64,000 nucleotides of DNA. Origin: Panulirus ornatus. Lineage: Eukaryota; Arthropoda; Malacostraca; Decapoda; Palinuridae. The notes below the pieces were generated by a model, which was not told where the DNA came from, did not search any database, and saw nothing but the letters and a program-made list of their open reading frames with translations. The DNA lies in assembly GCF_036320965.1 (NCBI RefSeq), contig NC_092231.1, positions 378,197 to 442,196 on the forward strand, written 5' to 3'. Shown one piece after another: positions 1 to 12,012 of this stretch. Positions within the stretch are counted from its first letter, which is position 1. The number at the start of each line of letters is the position of its first letter. The position numbers and the translations under genes were made by a program.

Positions 1-945
1 CGTACATCTTACGATGGTTTGGAAGTTGTACAACTCACACAACTAGGCCTTAGGTCAATATGTAGTGCCCCCCCTTTGTTCTGTCATCCTGTAGGAGGTT
101 GTGGACCGTTTGGCTGGTCTCGCACTCTTTACAGGTAGTTCTTCAGCCTTTAGTTCAAATTTTCGATTTCAGTGTTTAAAGTGCCATCAGTGGGTGGTTC
201 GGGTTGTTTAATGTTCACAATGTTGATGTCTTGACGACGTGGTAGCTTCTGTGGTAGTACCTGGACATGTGAAAGCCATTCTCATTAAAAACTACCCAAG
301 AGCACTTGATCATATTTCCTCAGTCTTAAGAGCTTGTCTTGCGTCTCCTTGCTTCTTTAACTGCATCATGTTATTCATCTCATTGTCTCATTAACTGCTT
401 CATATTTTCCATCTCCTTTTACTTGACGGAAAGGTATCCAAATGGGTTCTGGCATTCCTCCAGTCCCAGGTAGCATTCTTTTGTTTCATCTGCAATTTAC
501 GGGGTTAAAACAGAAACTTTTCTATGAAACAATAAGTGGCAACATCTGCAGTGTGTAAGCAAATGGTAGTTGGGGAGGGAGAGAGGGTAGCTGCTGGAAC
601 CACTTGTTATGATTGTTTCATTGTTCACTTGTTTCTGTAATCTGCACAGGAAATGATATGAAAGCATATACATGGAAAATAGAATAACAGAATGATGTAA
701 CTTATAAAAAATAAATGAAAATAAACTATAACATTCCGCGCGCGCGCCCGCACGCACACACACACACAAATGATGGTAGAATAAGCTCAAGAGATTTGGC
801 CCCTCACCGACAGAGGCAGAGTCGAGAGTAAAGGAACAGGACTCATTAACTCTCTCATTCTAACTTCGAAACTTGACCCACTTGCTGTACCCCGTTATAT
901 TAGTACAATTTCTCTTTGTTATGGATATTAATTTTGTTCTTCAGA
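1..945. other. No gene recognised
   Basis: No frame here reads as a recognisable protein. The longest frame, on the minus strand (497-790), runs through a CG/CA microsatellite and has low-complexity composition. Nothing else is seen apart from that microsatellite. Confidence 0.6.
736..767. repeat. (CG)n/(CA)n compound microsatellite
   Basis: Alternating CG followed by CA dinucleotides over about 30 bases. It is purine-pyrimidine alternating DNA of the kind that can adopt Z-form. Confidence 0.85.
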
Positions 946-1290
946 ATGTTGCTCGGCATCGGTGTATCTAACAACACTGGGCAAAGCAATGCGTCATATG
1001 AACGCTGTGTGGTCATGAACAACTCCAGTATCGTGGTGATGTTTGTTTCTTTCCCTACACATCAAAGTTTGGGAATCCCTTTCACCCTTATGGCGCACCT
1101 AACACCTACGGCCTGACTCATATAGAGAGCAGGTACTCCACCTCCTCCAGAATTTATAAGATACTGTTCTCATCTCCTCAAATTCCTTGTTAAATTCTTT
1201 CCATATTTCAGTAAAGGTCAAGCCACGATGTGAACTTTAGCTCGTGGCTTCAGCCTCTAGTCCGTGACTGGAGCCTCCACCAGTTGAAGC
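946..1290 (+). mobile_element. Jockey-like LINE (family J), 3' fragment, old copy
   Basis: This stretch aligns by eye with the 3' part of the better preserved copy at 10016-10705. Shared blocks include the TGTGTGG..ATC..CAACTC segment, the TTTCCCTACAC segment that encodes the FPYTS / LWNSLP motif in the other copy, and the 3' untranslated segment around GTGACTGGAG (about 1265). The reading frame is destroyed by indels. The LWNSLP-type motif near the C terminus is typical of Jockey/I-group LINE polymerases (family knowledge). No poly(A) remains. It is a dead, 5'-truncated copy and clearly older than the other two J copies. Confidence 0.65.
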
Positions 1291-1970
<680 letters not shown>

Positions 1971-2311
1971 AAAACGACCACACATGGAAGACCAAGAAAG
2001 CGGTGGAAAGATAAGATCAGTTCTTTTATAACCAGAAAAGATCACTCTGTGGAGCTCGCGGATGTCCTGAACAAAGATCATGTGGCTTGAAAGGAGTTCA
2101 TGAGGCAGCAGACAACCATTGCAGTAGTCTACAAGGGTGGCACATGTGAGTGGGTGAGTGAGTGAGTGAGTGAAATTATCAACTGTTGAAAGATCCTGCA
2201 TATGACTGGTGTTTGACGTGGGTGCTTTTGCGTGTGTACGTTTGGTGTGTATATGCTTTTGTGTCTGTGAGAACGATGTCTGTGTATGGCTGAAGAGGTC
2301 ATCTTTTTCAT

Positions 2312-2484
2312 TACTGGGCAAGCAATACATGAATAGTGATTACTGGGCAAGCAATACATGAAGAGTCACTACTGGGCAAGCAATACATGAATAGCCATTA
2401 CTGGGCAGCAATACACGAAGAGTCATTACTGGGCAAGCAATACATGAATAGCCATTACTGGGCAAGCAATACATGAAGAGTCAT
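2312..2484. repeat. 29-bp tandem repeat, six copies, alternating dimer
   Basis: Unit starts fall at 2312, 2341, 2370, 2399, 2427 and 2456, a 29-base period with one single-base deletion in copy 4. Each unit begins TACTGGGCAAGCAATACATG. The last nine bases alternate strictly between an AATAG type and an AAGAG type, so the true higher-order unit is 58 bases, present three times. Confidence 0.92.
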
Positions 2485-2519
2485 TTCATTGAAAATACGA
2501 CTCATCATGATCTCTAGCG

Positions 2520-2563
2520 TTTGTTTGTTTGTTTGTTTGTGTTTGTTTGTTTGTTTGTTTGTT

Positions 2564-2624
<61 letters not shown>
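2520..2624. repeat. (TTTG)n followed by (GT)n
   Basis: A tetranucleotide tract (2520-2568) grades directly into a GT dinucleotide tract (2569-2624). This compound structure is expected when slippage converts one motif into the other. Confidence 0.97.
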
Positions 2625-2626
<2 letters not shown>

Positions 2627-2746
2627 ATGACATGTTGGATGATCACGAAGTGAATTACGTGTTATATTGAGCTACATAAATAAGGTGCTCACAGTGTCTC
2701 CCTGTATGTATGCATCCCTGTGTGTGTTGTGGCATAAAACATCAGA

Positions 2747-2905
2747 GTAACCCGTGATGCATGACGCTATGATCCTGGAGCACGGCGATATGATCCTTTG
2801 GTATGATGGCTTGTGCTTAGACTTGACCCTGGGGATAGGTCAAAGGTCATGTCATTATAACCAAAGGTCATACCGTCGTGTTTGTACCTAGGGGTTGAGG
2901 GAGCA
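2747..2905. mobile_element. Foldback element, family E (copy 1)
   Basis: The left arm carries GAGCACGGCGATATGATCC-like units and the right arm carries their reverse complement (GGTCATACCGTCGTG), with a centre around GACTTGACCCT..AGGTCAAAGGTC. The same arms recur at eight other places in the window, which shows a dispersed family rather than a chance palindrome. There is no coding capacity. It resembles a MITE or foldback element (inference). Confidence 0.7.
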
Positions 2906-3567
2906 ACCTTGGGGGAACCGTACCAGTAAATGGACCAGCGGTCAGAACTCACCCTAATGGGCGCTTCAGAAGTACGTGACATGATGTAATTTAGTCTGTT
3001 TCTATTTTGATTTTTGCTGTTTGGTTTCAGAGTGGGTGTTGCGGAAACGACAATATTTAGCTTTTAGCTTCCGATTCTCACGGAGGAGGGAACTTGTTTA
3101 CAGTTTTGCCTTCCTTCTCTCATGTGTTTATCTCTCTTGCATGCCTGAAGTATCTCTCTGTCACCTTTGTTTGTATTTGTCGAGCGAGAATATTTAGATT
3201 AAGAGTATTATTATTTTTAAGACTTTATTGGTTTCCTCTAACTGCTGTAGTTGTTACAGTTTATTTGCAAATGTTTTCCTTGATTTTATATGTATTTTCT
3301 CTTCACAGGTGAGTGAAGGAAGACCTAGAGTGAGACGATGCTGCCTGGGGGTTTCTCTTGAGGAGACAGAGACCCACCTCACTCGTGGCTTACTGTGAGT
3401 TGTTTATAGTTTCTCCACAAGTCTGTGAACGATTCATTAGACTATTGCTCTAGATGCACCGTATCTCTCTTCAGTATTGATCATAACGAGATTGTTAACC
3501 CCTTGAATATTCAGATTGTTAACCTCATAGATATTGTATGGATAGTTTGCTGCCCAGTCAAATGACG
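2906..3567. other. No gene recognised
   Basis: One 72-codon plus-strand frame (3094-3312) is rich in hydrophobic residues. It lacks any recognisable motif and codes through AT-rich sequence, so I do not call it. Confidence 0.5.
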
Positions 3568-3755
3568 TACAGTTGAGCACGACGTTACGACCTTTGAATA
3601 CAGTGGTTCAGCTCTTGAGCATGACGGAACGAGCCTTAGTATGATGATCCGAACTCTGACCTGAGCCTTAAGGTCAGGTGAAAGGTCACGATATCATGCA
3701 CGAGGGCTGTATCGCTGTGCTCAAGGGTTATACAGTCGTTGCTCACAGTTGTACA
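3568..3755. mobile_element. Foldback element, family E (copy 2)
   Basis: Starts with TTGAGCACGACGTTACGACC and ends with the inverted form (GCTGTGCTCAAGGGTTATAC). The centre is CTGACCTGAGCCTTAAGGTCAGG, an almost perfect palindrome. It is the clearest full-length member together with the copies at 45812, 48893 and 60033. Confidence 0.75.
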
Positions 3756-4355
3756 ATTGATAAGAAAGTAAAATATAGCTTTTAACTCTACCAAGTTTAT
3801 TGCTGTTAAACAACAGTACTATCTTAAATCCGACAACAGGATGGTCTTGCATGAGTTGAGGACACAGCAGCTTCGTATTTCATTTACAAAAGTAATGTCT
3901 TACCGTCAGTGGTATTTCATGGCAAGTTGTAGATTCACCTGTTCAAACATATTCAAAGATGGCAACTTAAACAAGTGACATTCTTGCCTGTAGACGGCTA
4001 CAGGAGAGGTTCACGTATCTCGTATCTTAAAACTCTTGCCGTCGTCACATCAGATGTACAGAAAGTTTGGTAAACGAACCCTGGGCCGCAAATTCACTGT
4101 AAATTCATACGGAGTTCAGTGTGCGCCGAATGGCATGTTATCCGAACAGCTTCGCGTGAGTCGTGATGAAGGGAGGGAATGATAGTACTAGGACGAGGAG
4201 GATGAGAACAGACGGGTATTTCTGTGATGAAGGAAACTCGCATGATGATCTGCTTCACAGGAATTGTGCGGCATGATTGATACTGTATCTCTCTGCTTAT
4301 GTTGTATATATAACACTCGTCATGTTCTGAGAACAGACATCATTGTGTGTGTGTT
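3756..4355. other. No gene recognised
   Basis: Unique-looking sequence upstream of the large minisatellite. I find no convincing exon or splice signal leading into the array. Confidence 0.5.
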
Positions 4356-7300
4356 GTGTCTGTCACGCCCACAGAAACACTGCAGGTGTCTGTCACGCCC
4401 ACAGAAACACTGCAGGTGTCTGTCACGCCCACAGAAACACTGCAGGTGTCTGTCACGCCCACAGAAACACTGCAGGTGTCTGTCACGCCCACAGAAACAC
4501 TGCAGGTGTCTGTCACGCCCACAGAAACACTGCAGGTCTCTACCACGCCCACAGAAACACTGCAGGTCTCTACCACGCCCACAGAAACACTGCAGGTGTC
4601 TGTCACGCCCACAGAAACACTGCAGGTCTCTACCACGCCCACAGAAACACTGCAGGTGTCTGTCACGCCCACAGAAACACTGCAGGTGTCTGTCACGCCC
4701 ACAGAAACACTGCAGGTGTCTGTCACGCCCACAGAAACACTGCAGGTGTCTGTCACGCCCACAGAAACACTGCAGGTGTCTGTCACGCCCACAGAAACAC
4801 TGCAGGTGTCTGTCACGCCCACAGAAACACTGCAGGTGTCTGTCACGCCCACAGAAACACTGCAGGTCTCTACCACGCCCACAGAAACACTGCAGGTCTC
4901 TACCACGCCCACAGAAACACTGCAGGTGTCTGTCACGCCCACAGAAACACTGCAGATGTCTGCCACGCCCACAGAAACACTGCAGATGTCTGCCACGCCC
5001 ACAGAAACACTGCAGGTGTCTGTCACGCCCACAGAAACACTGCAGGTGTCTGTCACGCCCACAGAAACACTGCAGGTGTCTGTCACGCCCACAGAAACAC
5101 TGCAGGTCTCTACCACGCCCACAGAAACACTGCAGGTGTCTGTCACGCCCACAGAAACACTGCAGGTGTCTGTCACGCCCACAGAAACACTGCAGGTGTC
5201 TGTCACGCCCACAGAAACACTGCAGGTCTCTACCACGCCCACAGAAACACTGCAGGTGTCTGTCACGCCCACAGAAACACTGCAGGTGTCTGTCACGCCC
5301 ACAGAAACACTGCAGATGTCTGCCACGCCCACAGAAACACTGCAGATGTCTGCCACGCCCACAGAAACACTGCAGATGTCTGCCACGCCCACAGAAACAC
5401 TGCAGATGTCTGCCACGCCCACAGAAACACTGCAGGTGTCTGTCACGCCCACAGAAACACTGCAGATGTCTGCCACGCCCACAGAAACACTGCAGGTGTC
5501 TGTCACGCCCACAGAAACACTGCAGGTGTCTGTCACGCCCACAGAAACACTGCAGGTGTCTGTCACGCCCACAGAAACACTGCAGGTCTCTACCACGCCC
5601 ACAGAAACACTGCAGATGTCTGCCACGCCCACAGAAACACTGCAGGTCTCTACCACGCCCACAGAAACACTGCAGGTGTCTGTCACGCCCACAGAAACAC
5701 TGCAGGTGTCTGTCACGCCCACAGAAACACTGCAGATGTCTGCCACGCCCACAGAAACACTGCAGGTGTCTGTCACGCCCACAGAAACACTGCAGGTGTC
5801 TGTCACGCCCACAGAAACACTGCAGATGTCTGCCACGCCCACAGAAACACTGCAGGTGTCTGTCACGCCCACAGAAACACTGCAGGTCTCTACCACGCCC
5901 ACAGAAACACTGCAGATGTCTGCCACGCCCACAGAAACACTGCAGGTCTCTACCACGCCCACAGAAACACTGCAGGTCTCTACCACGCCCACAGAAACAC
6001 TGCAGGTGTCTGTCACGCCCACAGAAACACTGCAGGTGTCTGTCACGCCCACAGAAACACTGCAGGTGTCTGTCACGCCCACAGAAACACTGCAGATGTC
6101 TGCCACGCCCACAGAAACACTGCAGATGTCTGCCACGCCCACAGAAACACTGCAGATGTCTGCCACGCCCACAGAAACACTGCAGGTGTCTGTCACGCCC
6201 ACAGAAACACTGCAGGTGTCTGTCACGCCCACAGAAACACTGCAGGTGTCTGTCACGCCCACAGAAACACTGCAGGTGTCTGTCACGCCCACAGAAACAC
6301 TGCAGGTGTCTGTCACGCCCACAGAAACACTGCAGATGTCTGCCACGCCCACAGAAACACTGCAGGTGTCTGTCACGCCCACAGAAACACTGCAGGTGTC
6401 TGTCACGCCCACAGAAACACTGCAGGTGTCTGTCACGCCCACAGAAACACTGCAGGTGTCTGTCACGCCCACAGAAACACTGCAGGTGTCTGTCACGCCC
6501 ACAGAAACACTGCAGGTCTCTACCACGCCCACAGAAACACTGCAGGTCTCTACCACGCCCACAGAAACACTGCAGGTGTCTGTCACGCCCACAGAAACAC
6601 TGCAGGTGTCTGTCACGCCCACAGAAACACTGCAGATGTCTGCCACGCCCACAGAAACACTGCAGGTGTCTGTCACGCCCACAGAAACACTGCAGGTGTC
6701 TGTCACGCCCACAGAAACACTGCAGGTGTCTGTCACGCCCACAGAAACACTGCAGGTCTCTACCACGCCCACAGAAACACTGCAGGTCTCTACCACGCCC
6801 ACAGAAACACTGCAGGTGTCTGTCACGCCCACAGAAACACTGCAGGTGTCTGTCACGCCCACAGAAACACTGCAGGTGTCTGTCACGCCCACAGAAACAC
6901 TGCAGGTCTCTACCACGCCCACAGAAACACTGCAGGTGTCTGTCACGCCCACAGAAACACTGCAGGTGTCTGTCACGCCCACAGAAACACTGCAGGTCTC
7001 TACCACGCCCACAGAAACACTGCAGGTGTCTGTCACGCCCACAGAAACACTGCAGGTGTCTGTCACGCCCACAGAAACACTGCAGGTGTCTGTCACGCCC
7101 ACAGAAACACTGCAGGTGTCTGTCACGCCCACAGAAACACTGCAGGTGTCTGTCACGCCCACAGAAACACTGCAGGTGTCTGTCACGCCCACAGAAACAC
7201 TGCAGGTGTCTGTCACGCCCACAGAAACACTGCAGGTGTCTGTCACGCCCACAGAAACACTGCAGGTCTCTACCACGCCCACAGAAACACTGCAGGTGTC

Positions 7301-8045
7301 TGTCACGCCCACAGAAACACTGCAGGTGTCTGTCACGCCCACAGAAACACTGCAGGTGTCTGTCACGCCCACAGAAACACTGCAGGTGTCTGTCACGCCC
7401 ACAGAAACACTGCAGGTGTCTGTCACGCCCACAGAAACACTGCAGGTGTCTGTCACGCCCACAGAAACACTGCAGGTGTCTGTCACGCCCACAGAAACAC
7501 TGCAGATGTCTGCCACGCCCACAGAAACACTGCAGGTGTCTGTCACGCCCACAGAAACACTGCAGGTCTCTACCACGCCCACAGAAACACTGCAGGTCTC
7601 TACCACGCCCACAGAAACACTGCAGGTCTCTACCACGCCCACAGAAACACTGCAGGTGTCTGTCACGCCCACAGAAACACTGCAGGTGTCTGTCACGCCC
7701 ACAGAAACACTGCAGGTCTCTACCACGCCCACAGAAACACTGCAGATGTCTACCACGCCCAAAGAAACACTGCAGGTCTCTACCACGCCCACAGAAACAC
7801 TGCAGGCCTCTACCACGCCCACAGAAACACTGCAGGTCTCTACCACGCCCACAGAAACACTGCAGGTGTCTACCACGCCCAAAGAAACACTGCAGGTCTC
7901 TACCACGCCCACGGAAACACTGGAGGTCTCTACCACGCCCACAGAAACACTGCAAGTGTCTGCCGCTCCCACAGAAACACTGCAGATGTCTGCCACGCCC
8001 ACAGAAACACTGCAGGTGTCTGTCACGCCCACAGAAACACTGCAG
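4356..8045. repeat. 30-bp minisatellite, exactly 123 units, three unit types
   Basis: The period is 30 bases without a single indel from 4356 to 8045 (3690 bases, 123 units). Each unit has a fixed part, ACGCCCACAGAAACACTGCA plus G, and a nine-base variable head. By hand tally: GTGTCTGTC (type A) 74, GTCTCTACC (type B) 27, ATGTCTGCC (type C) 18, other 4. The four odd heads and nearly all changes in the fixed part lie in the last ten units (about 7740-8045). Because 30 is divisible by three and the unit lacks stops in most frames, five of six frames stay open for more than 1200 codons. One plus frame reads as a ten-residue Thr-rich, mucin-like unit (VSVTPTETLQ) and ends at a TAG at 8088. Open frames are therefore not evidence of coding, but a Thr-rich repeat exon cannot be excluded. 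Every unit carries a PstI site (CTGCAG). Confidence 0.97.
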
Positions 8046-8347
8046 GTGTCTGATACGCTCGAAAGGGAATTGACTCTGGTAATTACTTAGTTTAAGAGGA
8101 AAGTCGTGAATGTTTACGTTTGAAAATGTGTCAGCTGAAGACTCTTTCTGTAGTTTCATGAAGCAAAATAATCATAAAAGTCGATGATTAATTTGATAAG
8201 ATTGTGTTTGTTTTCTGACAGATTTCTGTACATGAACAGTTAAACATGTCATACCAGCAGCCTTCCGTATGCAAACATGGACATGTGAATGATTATTGTG
8301 ACTATCACATGACTTTGATGTGTGAGGTACCATTTCGCTGGTCTCAG
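8046..8347. other. Decayed array edge, then unique sequence
   Basis: 8046-8070 resembles a diverged 124th unit (GTGTCTGATACGCTCGAAAG) that breaks off. The rest has no recognisable feature. Confidence 0.6.
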
Positions 8348-8800
8348 GAAGTGTTGCACCAGCCTGGATCTTGCACCAGCCAGTGTGTTGCAAGAGGTCT
8401 CGTACCATCCAAGGTGTTGCACCAACGTGGGTTTTGCACCAGTCAGTGTTTTACACCACCCTGGATCTCGCACCAGCCAAGGTGTTGTACCCGACATGGA
8501 TGTTACACCAGCCAGTGTGTTGCACCAGCATGGGTCTTGCACCAGCCAAGGTGTTGCACCAGCCAGTGTGTTGCATCAGCCAAGGTGTTGCACTGTCATT
8601 GGTGTTGCTGCAGCTAATATGTTGCACCAGCTGAGATGTTCCACGAGTCTGGGATTGCACCAGTCGTAGTGTTGCACCAATCAGTATGTTGCACCAACCA
8701 GGGATTGCACATGCACATCATGGGTGTCGCACTAGCCGAGGTGTTGCACGGCTTAGAAGTTGCACCTGCTATAGTGTTGCACGACTTGGTATTACATCAC
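8348..8800. repeat. Degenerate ~20-bp minisatellite
   Basis: A GTGTTGCACCAGCCA-type unit recurs more than 20 times with substitutions and length changes. Frames on both strands stay open for 70-120 codons across it. These overlapping frames (Cys/Thr-rich on plus, Trp/Cys/Asn-rich on minus) are by-products of the repeat. Confidence 0.88.
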
Positions 8801-9058
8801 TGGTAAAGGCGGCTGCAACACATCGTGGAATACTGTAGATCTCTTACCTTTCTTCATTAAAGAATAAAGGTAAATGTATTTTTCCTGTTTTACAACTGAG
8901 AGTAATGTTTTGGGTCACACGATTTTTCTGAAAAAAGTGAATTCCTGATTCGCGGTTTTTACGGTAAAATTATTATTTGGTAGGATGTTGTCTTCATGGG
9001 ATCTTGTTTCGTATCTTTTAACGTAAGGTTGGACCCGGAGAGTGGGATCTGTCTTCAG
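8801..9058. other. No gene recognised
   Basis: AT-rich unique sequence between two repeats. Confidence 0.5.
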
Positions 9059-9063
9059 TTTTT

Positions 9064-9142
<79 letters not shown>

Positions 9143-9147
9143 GGGGG
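9059..9147. repeat. Compound poly(T)-(GT)n-poly(G)
   Basis: 27 T, then about 20 GT units, then about 22 G, with no separating bases. The poly(T) may be the reversed poly(A) tail of an unrecognised minus-strand insert. Confidence 0.95.
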
Positions 9148-9889
9148 AATGACCTCTCTTCATGCTCTGCACTGATCAATCTGTGATGTTCCTAGTGGCT
9201 GCAAGTAAAGTAGTAAACAGTTTTTAGGTCTTGGATGTTTACCCTTGTATTCGTACTTTACCTGTAGGCTTTAGTGGTAATATTTAAACGTCTTTTGTGT
9301 CTGTCACGTATCACTAGTGATGTATTTTGGAATGCCGGTATTTTCCGGTATTTTCTAATTGTGTATCACTCGACCATCTAAACTTTAGTGTCTGCAGTCG
9401 AAGAGCTTTGTCTTTTTCAGTAGCTTAGCCTTTTACCAGGTCGATGTAAACTGTGAAAAATCGTTTCTTGCTCACTTTGAAACTGTTATTTTGCCCGACA
9501 TAAACCCTGATTTTAGCACACAGCAATATTCACTAGCGGGAGTGTATCAGTGCTGTGAACAACGTCATCAGTAGGCAAGCAAACTCTAGCCTGACATCAC
9601 CTTGGAAGATGGGGCTGTTGCTCCGTTATTTTCTCCGGAAGTATGATCATCAGATATTAACATTCAGTCTTTTACATTCCTTCTCCGGTATCCTGAATAC
9701 CATACATTCTGTACTCTGTACACTTTCCGGTCATCGTAGTAGAAACTTACCTTCGTAACACAGCTTGCTGTCTCGGTCTGTAAAGTCACCCAAATTTTTT
9801 ATCGTAAAAGAATAAACGTTATTTTCTTCTTGGTACAGCTGCCAGCGTTCTCTTGATCTTAGAGATTCCATCTTAAGCGCATCTAACGA
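9148..9889. other. No gene recognised
   Basis: A 67-codon plus-strand frame at 9555-9758 has no recognisable motif. Otherwise AT-rich unique sequence. Confidence 0.5.
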
Positions 9890-10015
9890 TCCTCTTATGT
9901 ATAAACATCTGACATTCCTTAGAAAGTGTAAACATCTAACGTTCCCTGTGAATGTATGAACATCTGACGTTCTATATGATATATAACATCTGACGTTCCT
10001 TATGAAGTACACCCA
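9890..10015. repeat. ~28-bp minisatellite, left part
   Basis: Repeats of an AACATCTGACGTTCCTTATG-type unit (about four). The same unit resumes at 10706 after a LINE insertion, so this is the left half of a split array. Confidence 0.8.
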
Positions 10016-10705
10016 CTCTTTCCTGGAAACCCCACAGTACGGGAATAGCTAAGTCAGCCTCTGAGAAACTAGGTGTCCTGTTTAGATATTGAAACTTCTT
10101 TTCTTCCGAACAGTTGCTCCGTTTATACAAGGGATTGATTCGTCCGTGTATGGGTATTGCTCTCACGTTTGAGATGGTTCTAGCTCTGCATCCTTGACAG
10201 AGTTGAGTCGAAGGCGGTCCGCCTTATAAACTATCCCAGGCTAACTTTCAAGCTTAACCCCCCTTACCCTAAGCCGCAATGTTGGTTCAGTTTCCCTCTT
10301 CTATAGGAATTACTTTGGTTTTTGCTCCCTAGAGCTGGCTGCTTGTGTGCCCACACCACTAGGTAGACCACGCAATACTCGGCAAGCTTCTGTGTCACAT
10401 GATTATTGTGTGGCCATCGGCAACTCAAGGGTGGGCTATTTTATTACTTGCTTATTTCCCTACACGTCGAAGCTCTGGAACTCTCTGCCTTCTTATGTCT
10501 CTACCTATAACTATGACCTGCGGCACATTTCAAAACACTGGTTTTTCACTCTTCAAAAAAGAAAAAAAAATCGTAAATACTTCCCCTTTTCTATTCTTTT
10601 CTTTTCTTTTCCGTTTCATAATTCTCTATATTTCAGTTAGGGCCCGGCCTTGATGTGGACTTTTGTCTGTGACTGGAGACTTCAGCCAAAAAAAAAAAAA
10701 AAAAA
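10016..10705 (+). mobile_element. Jockey-like LINE (family J), 5'-truncated insertion
   Basis: About 690 bases inserted into a minisatellite that continues on both sides. It encodes, with frameshifts, the C-terminal part of a LINE polymerase: IAKSASEKLGVLFR near 10045, EQLLRLYKGLIRPCMG near 10115, then in other frames a segment matching the C-terminal block of the copy at 52714-53985. It ends with FPYTSKLWNSLPSYV (10450-10500) and YDLRHISKHW. The 3' untranslated tail ends in a run of A (about 10688-10705), which fixes the insertion as plus-oriented. Typical 5' truncation and several indels mean it is inactive. Assignment to the Jockey/I group rests on the C-terminal LWNSLP motif and poly(A) end and is moderately sure. 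Confidence 0.8.
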
Positions 10706-10960
10706 TCTATCGTTCCTGTGAACTGTGTACATTTGAAGTTTCCTGTAACTTATGAATAACGGTCCGTATGACTTACAAACATCTCAAGTTCCCGTTAATG
10801 TTTAAATATCTGAGGTTCCCTCTCAAGTATAAACATCCAACGTTCCCCATGACGTCTGAACATCTAACATTCCCTGTCAAGTCTATAGATTAAACGTTCC
10901 GTATAACATAAACGTCTTCTATTACCTGCGACGTGTAAAAACATCCGTAGTTCTCGCTGG
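10706..10960. repeat. ~28-bp minisatellite, right part
   Basis: Continuation of the 9890-10015 array directly after the LINE poly(A): about eight diverged AACATCTAACGTTCCC-type units, separated by TGAAGTGT-like spacers. Confidence 0.78.
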
Positions 10961-11776
10961 TTACTATAGCAACAATTTTCTCTCTGCCACGCGAACGTGT
11001 CAGTTTTATTCATTTGTCTAATGAAAACATGGATTATTCATTTATCATGAAAAGATGGCAAGCAATCCAGTTGTTTATGCTCCCACAAAATACGAGCAAA
11101 GTACGATAATGAACGAGAAAAGTCTTCATAAAACTTTAGTATGAAGACTTACAAAGTGAAAGAGGGAGAAAGAGAGAAAAAAACTGATACTAGTGATAAA
11201 ACGATGGAAAGGCACAAAATGATTAACAAGTCTGTTAACATAAGCATAAAACTGTTCGATATCTTTAACAAGGCAAAGAAAACGTGTCATATGTCTGTAA
11301 GGCAGGGAGAAGTGTGAGCCGGAGAGATGTCTCCAGATGACCTAAAGTTGTATGTTCTATTAGGCCAAGAGCACGATGGATGTTTTAGATACCAAGATGA
11401 GATTAAGGCCGAGAGATAATGCTGATGCTGTGACATAAAATTAAGGCCGATTTAAGCCAAAAGATAATGCTAAGGCCGAGAGATGTGCGCATAAGGTCAA
11501 GAGGAAGATGAATGTTTTCGCAAGACAGTGATAACATGGAGAGGTTGTGTCTCTCCCTTACCCAGCCAGCTTTGCATGCGCGCAGGCCTGAAATTGTGGA
11601 GTGTCTGGGAAATAAAATATGAGGTTGGGAACAATTTCCGTCCGAGTTGCCTCTGAAAGTGAAGTAATGTAGAAATTTGCATTTATTACCCCCGAGTTTG
11701 CCTAAAGTGTATTTCAGGGTTTTCTTTGTCCAGCCTCTATGTGCCTTGTATAGTGGAGGGCTGAATGACGCGCTGA

Positions 11777-11780
<4 letters not shown>
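10961..11780. other. No gene recognised
   Basis: Between about 11390 and 11510 a phrase TTAAGGCCGAGAGATAATGC recurs in part two or three times. A minus frame over 11403-11963 owes its length to the neighbouring (CT)n tract. Confidence 0.5.

Positions 11781-11844
<64 letters not shown>
11781..11844. repeat. (GA)n microsatellite
   Basis: About 32 GA units, flanked on the right by further purine-rich sequence to about 11940. Confidence 0.97.
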
Positions 11845-11846
<2 letters not shown>

Positions 11847-12012
11847 GAGGTACAGAGAGAAAGAAATAGAAAGGAATGGGAGAGGAGGGAAAGACGTGGG
11901 GAGCGATGGAGGGAGGGAGGGATGGTGTGGAACTTGGAGGATCGTTGGGTAGGAAGTGAACAAGTTCAGTAAACCAAATTGTCTCCTATCGTGGATCCTT
12001 TACTCTTATATT

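Noticed and set aside
4356..8045. CRISPR array
   Set aside because: Units are contiguous and nearly identical with no unique spacers. The host is clearly eukaryotic and no cas-like gene is present.
4264..8159. Five overlapping open frames of more than 1200 codons on both strands
   Set aside because: They all follow from a 30-base repeat without stops. Five frames cannot all code, and no start, splice or regulatory context favours one.
8246..8669. Cys/Thr/Ser-rich small proteins on both strands, toxin-like at first sight
   Set aside because: Composition comes from a degenerate 20-base repeat; no signal peptide or conserved cysteine framework across units.
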